Source: Bromus sterilis
Lineage: Eukaryota > Streptophyta > Magnoliopsida > Poales > Poaceae
Reading direction: 5' to 3'
NCBI GenBank assembly: GCA_950022295.1
Contig: OX465598.1
Span: 93,348,001-93,412,000, forward strand
Length of the DNA: 64,000 bases
Shown here in pieces: positions 35,326-46,654 of the stretch. Each line of letters opens with the position of its first letter. Within the stretch, counting starts at the first letter, position 1. Both the position numbers and the translations under genes were made by a program. The notes below the pieces were generated by a model. It was not told the origin of the DNA. It did no database searches and saw nothing but the letters and a program-made list of their open reading frames with translations.

Positions 35326-37031
35326 TGTTGGATATGTGCCCTAGAGACAAATTAATAAAGATATTTGTCACATATCCGTTTTGTTCCTAATACATTTTAT
35401 ACTGTGCTATAGTTGTATTACTTGGAAATACTAATACAGGTGTAGTATAAAACATGGTCCGTAGTTTAACTCGGGTAAACTATCTCATTGGGCAATTGAT
35501 TGATCAAGCTTTCCTGATCATGGCGACACTTAAGTCCATTGACAATGAGGTCATATCATTAAGGGGAATGATGTGATGGACGTACACCCACCTAAAGTAT
35601 TGCAATGTGATCGAGTCACATAGTTCAGCGTTGCTATGACTTTGTAACGTATGGCTTAGTCCTTAGACCGTAATGATCATACGTAATCACGATCTATGAG
35701 GAGACTTTGATTTGTATCCCACCGCCTGACTGAAATATGCTGGCTATAACGGAGCACTTTGGGTATTCCGAAATAGATGGTTGATGAGTATGTTAATAGA
35801 TCAAAGCGGGATTTGTCAGTCCTTGTGACAGGACAGGTACTCTGGGCCCACTCGGTGATATTGCATCAACACCTTGCAAGGACGTGACTAGGTCACAAGA
35901 GATGCAATGATCATGGACGAGAGAAGTTGTTTGTTGTGAACGAGATGTGAACACGGTATGTGGGATACCGACGATCAAACCTCGGACAAACAAAGTACCG
36001 CAGCACAAAGGGATTACGTCGTATCGTTAACGGTTTCCAAAAGCGATCGAAGTTCATTCGATGGAAGCGCAGGGGATGTCAAGGATTGTAACCAGGTCCA
36101 ACTGACTAGTCATTGGTCAATGAGAAGAGTCTCGACCATGTCTGTTGTTTGCCGGACCGTTAGGGTGTTACACTTAAGGGCAATCGATGCATAGGACAGT
36201 TACGGGATCAATCGGTGAAATAGGAGAAATCACCAGAATAGTTCCGGAGGAGGACGGAATGGTTTCCGGACATTTTGAATAGTTCAAAATAAAGTTTAAT
36301 TGTTTTAATAATGTTTTATTATTTAATTATCTGAATTAAATATTTAAAACATATTAAATAAATTAAAAATGGGAAAAGGCTATATGGGCCCATGGGGCCC
36401 ATTAGGGGAGGAGGGGGTTCCCTCCCTTGGGCTTGGCGCCAAGGGTGGGGCCCATCCCCCCCTGGGCCGGCGCACCTCCCCCCCTTGGGGGTTTAGTCCC
36501 ACATGGGGGAGAGGAGGAGGATCACACCCCCCTTGGCCTATATAAGGAGGGGTAGACCCCCCTTTTCCCAACACACCAATCTCCTTCTTCTTCCTTCTCC
36601 TTTTCCGGAAGTGGACTCCCCTTGTTTGGAGTCTGCACCAGGATTGGAGTTCTCCACCATAAGGCAGGTCGTCGCTCTGTTGGAGTCGGGATCCGTAGCC
36701 GTCTTTCTTCCGCTGCTCGCCTGGTTCGGAGCCCGGGAGGAACATCGATTGTACCGTACGTGTATAATCTCTTCGAGGCACTACACCTGTGGTGCTGCTT
36801 CATCGCTGGAGGTTTACCGGGAGTCATCCTCGCCGGTGGTGGCCTTCTACACGACAGGGAGGTCGTAGTTCTGAGTCTACGCCAACCACGTTCGCAAGAA
36901 CGTTTCCCTCTTTCGGTCTTCAAAGGTATGAACACCGATTCCCTCCGTTACTTTACATCACCATAGCATAGATCTTGGGTTCGGGTACCGTAGGTGTGAA
37001 AATTTTGTGTTTTCTGCCCCGAATCCCAACA
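35326..37031 (+). repeat. Copia #2 3' LTR
   Basis: 1,706 bp, the partner of 20264-21976, followed by TSD CTTTC (37032-37036). Confidence 0.95.
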
Positions 37032-37036
37032 CTTTC

Positions 37037-37598
37037 CAGCCTCGCAAGCACCACAGAGTCGGTCCTTTGAGAATCTGATTTCCTCAATCCCGAGGACATG
37101 TTTCTTCAGTACCAGCTTCTAAAGATTTCTCATTCCAGCGTGACCTAGTCTTCGATGCCGTAGCCAGCACTCTGAGGCTCGTGCCATGAGGCATGTAGCG
37201 ACCTGAGGACCTTCAGAGAAATCTACAATATACAGGTCACCTTTCCTAACCCCACTGAAGACAACTGAGTTATCGCTAACCATGAAGACAATACAACCAT
37301 GTTTTCCGAAGAGAACAGCGAGATTAAGATCACACAGCATAGATACAGACATCAAGTTGTATCCAAGGGATTCAACAAGCATGACTTTATCAATGTGTTG
37401 GTATCGAGAGATAGCCACTCTGCCGAGACCCAATACCTTAATTTTACCTTTATCAGCGAAGGTGATGGTTTTCTTTGAAGAAGGACTCAGTGATGATTCC
37501 ATAAGAAGGCTTCTGTCACCAGTCATGTGATTTGTGCATCCACTGTCCATCACCCATTCAGTCTTTCCTTGCAAAGGAATTAGTATCTCATACAACAA
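37037..37598 (-). pseudogene. Sirevirus pol: protease and pre-integrase region
   Basis: On the minus strand, EWVMDSGCTNHMTGD is the retropepsin active-site region (DSG). ADKGKIKVLGLGRV and the zinc motif WLRHRRLGHAGMRN follow. A TAG at 37119-37121 interrupts before the CGACEAG half of the zinc finger. Copia #2 then separates this from the integrase at 20258. Confidence 0.9.
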
Positions 37599-37785
37599 AT
37601 TATGAGACAGTCTCAGTTTGAGGAATTTTATGGTTCCTCAGAATTAATTCCTCAGGATGTTCCTCAGGATTGATTCTATGAAACCAAACAATATAAATAT
37701 CCTTCAACTGACTCAAATGATGTTGTACTGGGCATATGATCTGCAGAATTTGTAACTGCCTCAGGACATGTCCCTGCAAGGATGA

Positions 37786-40700
37786 TTAGTTCTTAACCAC
37801 CCACATCTTAATGGGTGGCCTTGAGGCACATGAGGACTGATGAGGGTGATGTGACCTAATGGGGTGTGAGATGGTGGCATCAGGATAAACAAATGAATAA
37901 GCATTCTTATGAGGAGCTTCCCTGTTGTAACACCCCGGGTGTCACGCTACAGTAATCACCTACAGTAATCAGAATTACTGTTGCTAATCACTGTTGATAA
38001 TCTCTCTTGCTCAAAATGGCCTGGATCAAAAAAAAATTTGATCAACTTGGTTCATTTCAAATTCAATTTCTCCTTTTGATATTGTTGAATGCAATGTGAT
38101 CATGGATCTTGGTCATCATGAATCAAAACAATTCCAAGCTCAAGTCAATTGCCTTTGAGTTGAATTCAAATCAAATGCTCATATTGCCTTTGGTGGAATA
38201 TTAAAACCAAAGTGCAAAATAAACTTTCTCCAAAAATTGTGAAGTTACTTTTATAAAATCAAAAATATTCAGTGGACCATGTTACACCAATTTTGGTATT
38301 TTTATTAATCTCTAAATTAATTGAAACAATTACAATAGTAGCTTGTTTATTCCATTTAAATCATTTAATAATTAATTAAAATATTAAAGGATTTTATTTG
38401 TGCCGAAGACATTTTGTGGCACTGGCTTATAGTGCAACAATAATTTTGGAGCATCTTTCATGCTTAACAAAAATTTCTAAGTATTTAAATTAAATACAAA
38501 GAAGAAATCACAGAAAAGAAAAATATAAAAACAGAAAAAAGGAAAAATCCTATACTACGCCTAGGGCACAAGCCACCTAACTGGGCAAAGGGCCCAGCCC
38601 ACCTTGCCCCTGCCCCCTAGACCTAGACGACTGTGGCCCGAGCATGCCCCTCCTCCTTCTCTCTCGTTCCTCTCCCCGATCCCCTCCCGTTCCAGATCAA
38701 GCACCACCGCCCCCTCCCTCCGGCCGCCGCCGTTTGCCGGCGCCGCCAGCCCTCTTGACCACTGCGCGGTGGCGCTCCTCCTCCACCCCACCAAACCGCC
38801 GCTCCCCTCCTCTTGGCGCGGCCATCCGGGCAACCCTAGCCCGAACTGTTGTGCTCGCCGCCGCCATGACTGCGCCGGTCGATTCCGGCGAACCCCGGCC
38901 GCCCCGGCCGCCGTCCAGCATCGCCCGTGCTCCCCTCGGGACGACGCACCTCCTCTGCCCCGACGAGTCGCCGCTCGCCTCCTCCTGGCGTTGCGCCGGC
39001 CAAACCTAGCCGTGACGGCACCGATGCACGGCGCCTCCATGGCTACCGCCGCCGTGGCCCCGGCCACCTCCGGCGCCCCGCGTGCTCGTCCCCTGGTGAC
39101 CGCGCCACCCCCATGCCCCGCCGCGATGACCTAGCTCCCCTTGTGAGCGCCCCCTGTCTCTCTCCCATGCACCTGCCCCGGTCGCCGCCGCCCTGCTCCA
39201 TGGCTGGGCCGCGCCCCGTGCGCGCCCGCCGTGCTCACCGCGCCCTGGCCGTGGACGGGTCGCGCCCTGCCCTGCGCCTGGCAGTTGCCGCCCCTTGCTG
39301 GCTCAACTGCTGCTGCCATTGCAGTTGCTGTTGCCGCTGGCTGCTACTGCTATTCTACAGTTGCTGCTTGCAGCTGTTTCCTGCTCCTACTGTCATTTTG
39401 TTGCTGCTGAAAACCCCCCTTTGTATGCAACAAAACAGCAGCGAAAATCGTGCAAAACGAATTCAGATGTGAATAAAACTTATATGAACCGAGGGTGCAC
39501 TGACCAACCTGCATTTTACCCCATTGGACCATTGTCATATAATGCACGGGTTAAATCCTAGGAAATTCACAAATTGCGGTTTATTGTTAAACAGAAAACA
39601 GAGTTAGCCTCATAGCTATTCTACAGCTGTTGTTGAACAATCTATAGGGATCCTTCATGCCGTTTAAGGGCATGGCATGAAATTACACATGTTGTAGTAA
39701 AAATTACATATAGGAAGTATCTCCGTTGGAGCTATATCTGGAATTAACCTCGAGTAGCACTTTTCGGACCGAGTTTTAATTAAGTAAATGGGCTCTACTA
39801 AAAATACCATCCGTACCGGATTCGAGGTTGTGGACCCCTAATAAAAGTTGACGTTGGACACAAATTCATCGAAGAAGTGGAAACCTAAACCGTAGCCCCC
39901 CGAAGGCAGCTAGATGATGTTTAAACAACGATTTTCAGACTTAGCAATATTTCAGAAAAATCCCAATTAGACAATGACATGTGGGTCCCCTCATTATTTT
40001 ATTAGATAAAAGATTTTATTTGAGACAAGGCAATGACAACTGGGTCCCACCTGTCAGTTGACCTGGTCAAACATCCGTGCTCTGGATAATGTTGCTTTAT
40101 TATTAAAATAAATCTAGAAATTGCTATAAAATGAATAAAAGTTTATAAATCAATATATTTTTAATCGTAAGTTAGATGAAAATAATTTATACATGAAACT
40201 TGATCAGAAAAATAAAACGGATAAGAATACGCTACCCGTATATCCAACACACCCCTCTAACATACCGAACGTGGAACATTTCTCCTCCGGTTCATCTGTC
40301 TGTCAGACGACCGGAGCCGGTAAAACTTTTCGGATGAAATTGTTCTGAACATGAAAGTTGTTCGAAATGGTTCAACTAACACGGATACACCACCCACACG
40401 TGTTTCGAATGTCCACGACACCTCCGGCATAATAACTCCCCCTCCGGACACCCTGTCCGGTAATCACCCCGTATTAATGAGTCGACCCCGGATAAATTCC
40501 CGCTCCGACTAAAATACTTAACACCGCGTTAGAGCCCCGTTGCTTTGTATCTTCTATGTCATATATTTGTATTGCTATTATTGTTGTGTATTTACTGTTT
40601 CTCCCCCCCCCTTAATCTCCGGTAGACCCCGCTGCTGCCGCCGACTACACCGCCGCCGGGTACGACTACTTCGTCGACGACCGTGTACCCCTACCGTCGA

Positions 40701-43700
40701 GCTACCAGGCAAGCAGAGCCATTCTCTTCCCCAGATATCGCCTATCTTTCCGTACATTTCTTGCACTAGGCATTGTTACTGCTGCTGCTACGATTACAAT
40801 CCTATTCAATTGCATAGCATGTTTTTGTCGCCCCTTGATGTACCTTCCTTTATCCTATGCCGCCTATTATAATTATGCATATATTCAGCAGTGAGCCCTG
40901 CGCATTGTTAGCTAGGATTAGATAGTGGGCCGTGACCACTCAGGGGAGTGACGCGGATACAAGAATATATACAACTGCAACAGGTACGGATCAATGCAGA
41001 CACCCTAGGGAACCTACAACGGCAAGACTCTGCCGAGTCGCTTCGAGTTTGACTTACGAGTGGAATGGACTCGTATTTCACTCTCGTCGGCTCAGTAGCG
41101 TAGCATCACCGGGATGATACGAGGTTTACCTCTTTAGTTCATTCCGCTGATGTCTCTGTCGAACCTCTTTAAGTGTGCCATCGAGGGTGATACCTCCTGG
41201 TTTCACTTAATGGTAGGCACTCGAATCAACTGGTGTCCTTAAAGGTAAGAGACGGGCGACCCAACGGTGCCCTTGAGAGGTATATTGTCCGGAACGACAG
41301 GGAGGATACGACCGACGTTACTGGCGTGCTTGGCCCCTGCTCGTATCTCGCGAGAGTTACCTAACTACGAAAAGTCGAGCTCTACCAAGAGCACACGCGA
41401 GACAAGGTAAGGAGACGGTTCACCTTGTTGGTAACCGTAGTGACTTGGTGGGACGACAGGGCAGGCACCGACGTTACTGGTGGTCCTGACTGCTGTCGTT
41501 GACCGCGGGTCGGTTAAGTCGAGGCAATGATAACGGTTGTCACGCAGGTTAATTAAAATGCTAAATGGTTCGGCGGATGACTTGAGAGACCCGTTGGTCT
41601 GTACGCACTACCTTCACGTGGGATAAGGAGTATGGGCTCCCCTGCGTCGTAGTTTGTCCGAAAGCTCTTCAGACGTCAGCAGTACCACGGGCTGATAGCC
41701 GGGAAGCGGTCTTGTCTTATTTGCTGCAGCAGGTGTGTTTTGGATTTGCTTTTGCTTCACCGGCCAGTCTCGTACCGTGCAGGAGCGTGCAAGGGTGAGG
41801 GACCTAGACCCCTTGGCGCATAGGATATAGTCCGGCGGATGGCCTCTCTGCTGAGCCTAGGATGAACTGCGTCGTGTCGGATAGCTTTGGTGGAGCGTTC
41901 CCTAACCAGGTTCCCGCCACCCTGGAGATCCGAGCGTGCAGGCTGAACAGTAGTGCACCCCTGCAGGGAGTTTAATCTATTCGAATAGCCGTGTCCACGG
42001 TAACAGGACGCTTTATGCTGAAGCTGGATCTTACCACTAGAAACTATTATTATTAAACTGTATGGTTCCGGGTTTTCTTCCTCGCGGGGATGTCGAGGAG
42101 GTGAACTCGGAGGCATTATTATTATTAATCATTACAACTTATATTATTCACTGTTGCAGCAACTTCTGCTTCATTGTTACTTTATGCTTTATATGAACTA
42201 TTGGCTGATTCTTACCTCATGCTGCAAGACATCGTCGGAAGATGCTAGTCTTCGATAGGCCTAGCTTCTTACCCTTGCTCTGGATTTCTGTCTTGCAGTC
42301 CACTATATACAGCCTCTTCTTTCCGTTGATACAAATGCATAATGCTTAGTAGCGGACGTAAGACTCGCGGGTATGCTAGATACTCACCTGCTTTATTTCC
42401 TTTACTGTTTTGCCTGATCGGCCGCTGCAGTCGACGTTGGAGCCTTGGAGTCCAGGATCAGGAGTTCCCCAATGCTGACCACCGCTACGTGAAGATCCTC
42501 GATGCCTTCTACGACGTCGAGTTCCCCGTTGACCAGGAGTAATTTGGAGGTTCCCAGGCAGGAGGCCTCGCCTTTTCGATCTGTTGTTATTTTTGCTAGC
42601 CTTCTTAAGGCAACCTTGTATTCTTGTGTCTGTACTCAGATACTTTTGCTTCCGCTAACTTTGTGCTCTCGAGCTGTTGTATTCGAGCCCTCGTGGCCCC
42701 TGGCTTGTATTAAACAGCTTGTTTTATTTTAATTGTAGAGTTGTGTTGTGATATCTCACCGTTAGTCCCTGATCTCGATCGTGTACCTTGCGTGTATGAT
42801 TACTGTACACGGTCTGATTTTGGGGGCGTCACACCTGTGAACAAAATGGTTAGCAGATACATGATTATAATCATTTCCTTTTGAGGTATCGTCCTCAGGT
42901 GATATCCTCAGCTCATTTGCATCTGCATTCACAGGAAGGTTAGTGATGAGGTCCTTCGGAACCCAGATCTGCTTGACTGGAGGACCGTTCCTGTAGTTAG
43001 TTCCGATGTATCTGGCAAATACCTCACCATTACCATTTTTAAAAAGTTTATAGTTTGAGTCAAAAGACTCAATCATCACATCTGAAGAAACAGCATCATA
43101 ACCAGATAAGGTATAGGGATTAGGAGGGGGCATCTTTGCCCGAACCCAAGTGGTCTCTGGATATTGTTCAGGTTTCCAGTAAGACCCATCGGGGTTGAGT
43201 TTCCGAGTGAATGTGACACCTTCTTTCCTCGGGTTTCTGTTGAGGATCTGTTTCTTGAGGATGTCACAAAGGATCTGATGTCCTTTCAGACACTTGAACA
43301 TGCCTGTTTCCAGTAGACTTTTCAACCTAGCATTTTCTTCAGCAATGTCTATGGTATCCTCAGATGAGGGGTTAGATACCACAGAGGCAATAGAAATAAC
43401 AGAGTCTGAAGACATTGAGGAACTAGGCACGGAGATGATACGATCATGTTCAATGCATTTTAAACAGGGAGGATTAAATCCTTCTTGTGGCATGATGATC
43501 TGTTGGGAGAGGAGTGAATCATTTTCTTTCCTCAGATCGTCATGAGACATCCTTACACGTTCAAGTTCTTGTTTCCTCATGAGGAACTCATGAGACAGCT
43601 TTTCATGTTCGGTAAGGAGTGCCTCATGACGATTGAACAAGTCATCAAACTTTGACTGAAGAATTTTTGATTCATCAGTCAACTTTTGAGTCTTCGTCAT

Positions 43701-45104
43701 TTCCTCAACCAACATATCATCACTTTTGTTTAGTGAGATCTGAGTCTTTTCAAGTGCACGTTGTTGCTTAGATGCAAGTTTAGCAAGTTTAGCATAGTTT
43801 TCATCAGGTTCTTCATCAGAGGGTTCATCTGATGATGAGTAAGAAGATACCTTGGAGGACTTGGCCATGAAGCAGAAGTCAGGAGTTGTGTCTTCAGCTT
43901 CATCATCAACATGTGATAGACCATATTCCTCAGTGCTGAAGATTGACTTTGAGACAAGCGTCGTGGCAAGAACAAGACCGGCCACACCCTCAGATTCTTC
44001 AGTTTCTTCTTCCTCAGCATCAGGGTTGGAACCAGATTCTTTCGAGTCCAATTCTTTGCCGAGATATGCGTGATCCTTACGGGAACTGCTATTCCTGTAT
44101 CCAGCAGACTTTGAGGATCTTGAGGATTTCTTCTTTGTCTTTTCATCAGAACTGTCATCTTTCCCTTTCTTCTTCTTCTTCTTCAGTCTAGCTTCCTTTT
44201 CCCATAGAGGACACTCAGCGATGTAATGCCCAGGTTTCTTGCACTTGTGGCAGACTCTCTTTCTTGCTTCGACAGAGTCATCATCATTGCTTTTTCTTGA
44301 GGATGATCTTGAGGAATTTCCGAAGTGATTCTTCTTCGTGAATCTTTGAAACTTTCTGGTGAGGAGAGCAAGTTCACGGCTGAGAGTTTCAGGATCATCA
44401 GTATCAGCCTCAGACTCTTCAACAGAGGACACTCTTCGTGCTCTAGCTTTTAGCGCGCGGACCTTAGGCGTGGAGCCGTATAAATCTCGTTTTTCAGAGA
44501 GCTTCAGTTCATGAGCATTGAGGCGCTCGAGAATGTCCGCTGGATCCAGAGTCTTGAAGTCAGGCCTTTCTTGAATCATCAGCGATAGGAACTCAAATGA
44601 GTCATCCAGTGACCTCAGTAGTTTCTTCACAACTTCATGATCTGTGATATCAGCGGCACCCAGTGCTTGAAGTTCATTGGATATGTCAGTGAGTCTCTCA
44701 AAGGTTTGTTGCACGTGCTCATTGTTCAGTCTCTTGAACCTGTTGAAGAGACTGTGAAGTGTATCAACCCGTGAGTCTCGTTGAGCAGAGACTCCTTCAT
44801 TGACTTTAGACAGTCTTGTCCATATCTTCTTTGTAGTATCCAGACTGCTGATACGGTTGAACTGAGCCTTGTTGAGATGACCACCAATGATGCTTCGAGA
44901 TTTTGCATCAAGCTGTCAGTTCTTCTTGACAACTTCAGGAGCAGTCATCAAATTTGCTTCAGGAATGCCTTGATCAACAATATCCCACAGATCCTTGTCA
45001 ATGGCTTCAAGATGCATCCTCATATTGTTCTTCCAGTATGGATGGTGTGTCCCGTCGAAGATGGGGCAGTTTGAGGCAACGCTCATTGTACCTGAGGTCG
45101 ACAT
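37786..45104 (-). pseudogene. Sirevirus gag, split by a 4.9 kb insertion
   Basis: Gag starts at ATG 45104 (MSTSGTMSVASNCPIFDG). It shows a UBN2-type capsid region (HVQQTFERLTDISNELQALG), a CCHC knuckle (CHKCKKPGHYIAEC, about 44215-44256), Lys/Ser-rich linkers and a long predicted coiled coil (about 43500-43800, LNKSDDMLVEEMTKTQKLTD). The insertion at 37926-42833 falls inside the gene. After removing one TSD copy the frame continues 44 codons from 37920 to a TAA at 37786-37788, which confirms the insertion point. A TGA at 44916-44918 is the only other break seen. The long C-terminal extension with coiled coil is typical of Sirevirus gag. Confidence 0.88.
37926..42833. mobile_element. 4.9 kb presumed solo LTR of a LARD/Gypsy family, copy A
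   Basis: It begins TGTAACACCCCGGGTGTCAC and ends GGGGGCGTCACA, flanked by the 5-bp duplication CCTGT (37921-37925, 42834-42838). TG...CA ends plus a 5-bp TSD indicate LTR-type integration. No internal LTR pair, PBS or pol is seen. The size and TGTAACACCC/TGTGACACCC-type ends recall the very long LTRs of Triticeae Sukkula/Erika-like elements; that family name is from memory. GC-rich stretches (38580-39330) give proline-rich ORFs on several frames that I regard as spurious. Confidence 0.7.
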
Positions 45105-45156
45105 AACTAAAACTCCAGGTGGTTAAACCGAATCACACAGAACAAGGGAGTACCTT

Positions 45157-45170
45157 GCTCTGATACCAAT
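45157..45170 (-). promoter_or_regulatory. Sirevirus primer-binding site
   Basis: The complement reads TTGGTATCAGAGC, abutting the 5' LTR end at 45171. It is tRNA-iMet type. Confidence 0.88.
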
Positions 45171-46615
45171 TGAAAGTGCAATATATCGACCAGAGGGGGG
45201 GTGAATGGGAGATTTTCAATTTTGCTACCAGATTTTGATTTTCTTCAGGACTGAAGCAATCATGAAGCTGAAGAAGTAACCAAAATCATGAAGAAATAAA
45301 ACTTCACAGAATGTAATCATTAGGGCAGCTCATCATAATGCAACAGAAATAAATCAATTCAGATAAGCAGAAGTGCTTCAGATGCATAGTATGAAGACAA
45401 AGAGCAGAGAGAGAGCTGAAGCATAAGAAGTCAACATAGATTCTGAAGACATAATACTGAAGCTTAAGAGGTTGAAGAGATAGCACCAGAGATTGAAGAC
45501 ATTGGTTTGGTAGACCAGTTCAAGTTGCTGTGACAACTCTACGTCTGGTTGGAGAGGCTGAGATTCAACTCAGAAGACATAGTCTTCACCTTGTCCTCCT
45601 TGAACTAGAGTCCTCAGACTCTGTCCAAGAACTCAGGTGAGTCTTCAAGGTAGACTCCCGAAACCTTTACAGACTCAGTCACTCCGGGAAGTCACAATTG
45701 CATCTTGACTTCCTCAGACTGAAGACTTCTACACCGGCTGGAAGATCACAGTCTTCAAGAGTAAAAAGCTTCGGATCACTCGAACCGACTTCCTCAGAAA
45801 TGCTCAACTACTCAGGGTGGTGGTTTTCCTCACATAGGTTCTTCAGTTTCCTCAGAGGTGGGTTGCTCTCAAATGACAAGTGTCAGTTTTTCTCTCGGAG
45901 CAGCCAACCCACAAATGGGGCTGGGGGTGGCTATTTATAGCCGCGGAGCAACCCGAGGTGAAAGGACATAAATTCCCATGCATGCAGTTACTCTCATGCC
46001 CTCGGAAATGACCGTTGCTAGACAGGTTCTAGCCTCTCACCACACAACACGTGGCACGGTCAAAGTATTCTCTCTCCTCACGTTTTTCAGAAGAGTTGCA
46101 CTGGCGATCTTCAGACTCCTCAACTGAAGTTAGTTACCTCAGTGTCCTGAAGAACAACGTCTCAGACACCCGAGGACTGAACTTCTACTGCAGGAGATTT
46201 CCTCAGGGTTTTTCTTCAGGATTCCTAACTGAGCACTTCCTCAGACCTTCGGAACTTGTTTTCTTCAACCCCTCCAACAGTGCGGTGATTTCCTACGACT
46301 CAAGAAGTATAAAAAGTCTTAGCGAAGACTACGCTTCAACTTCGTCTTCAGCGCGAACGTCCTCAGGATCGTCCTCAGCTTCAGCTTCAACCGAACGCTT
46401 CAAGATCCTGTTTCCTCAGGATTTCGCGCGACTTCATTCTTCAGGAAACGCACCGTTTTCTCCAATGTTCCTCAACATTTTGGGGGGTCGACATTGGTGG
46501 TTAAACACCTCATCAGGGACTGTTCTCCTGTGTATACTCACAAACACATCAGTCCCTTAACCGTTTTGTCATCAAACTCCAAAACCTCAAGGGGAGGGCA
46601 CTTGATGCACTTACA
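45171..46615 (-). repeat. Sirevirus 5' LTR
   Basis: 1,445 bp, the partner of 11050-12495, with a minus-strand TATA box at 45931-45940 (CTATAAATAG). TSD AAAAC follows at 46616-46620. Confidence 0.95.
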
Positions 46616-46654
46616 AAAACATATTTTATTTGCCTCTAGGGCACATTCCCAACA
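46616..46654 (-). mobile_element. Copia #1 LTR, terminal piece
   Basis: After the TSD copy, the sequence runs to TTCCCAACA at 46654. On the minus strand this reads TGTTGGGAATGTGCCCTAGA, the LTR start separated from 9290-11049 by the Sirevirus. Confidence 0.88.

Larger units (their letters stand above)
20264..37031 (+). mobile_element. Copia #2: autonomous-type Copia retrotransposon, split by Copia #3
   Basis: LTRs at 20264-21976 and 35326-37031 (TGTTGGATATGTGCCC...GAATCCCAACA) are flanked by CTTTC and inserted in the Sirevirus integrase/pre-integrase region. PBS, leader, gag, protease, integrase, RT and RNase H follow in Copia order. About 28 LTR differences (about 1.6%) were counted by eye. 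An in-frame TAG in gag, a frameshift after protease and another in integrase show it is dead. In life it would be an Angela/BARE-like element by general organisation, but the LTR differs from those I remember. Confidence 0.95.
11050..46615 (-). mobile_element. Sirevirus-like Copia LTR retrotransposon, split by two insertions
   Basis: Two LTRs (45171-46615 as 5', 11050-12495 as 3'; about 1,445 bp) face minus and are flanked by AAAAC. In minus order it carries PBS, gag (45104-37786), protease/integrase/RT/RNase H (37598-17574), a third long ORF (16575-12652) and several polypurine tracts. Copia gene order, a long gag, multiple polypurine tracts and an additional 3' ORF fit the Sirevirus (Maximus) lineage. 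Removing Copia #2 and the presumed solo LTR leaves about 13.9 kb, longer than I expect for a Sirevirus; the third ORF accounts for the excess. I counted about 33 LTR differences (about 2.3%). Confidence 0.9.

Noticed and set aside
38604..39472. Overlapping proline/arginine-rich ORFs on both strands in presumed solo LTR A
   Set aside because: They occur in several frames at once in GC-rich DNA, are not preserved in the corresponding part of copy B, and show no domain. They are composition artefacts.
37926..42833. Helitron or Mutator-type DNA transposon for the 4.9 kb insertion
   Set aside because: Perfect 5-bp TSD and TG...CA ends favour LTR integration. Helitrons give no TSD, and Mutator elements give 8-9 bp with long inverted repeats, which are absent.
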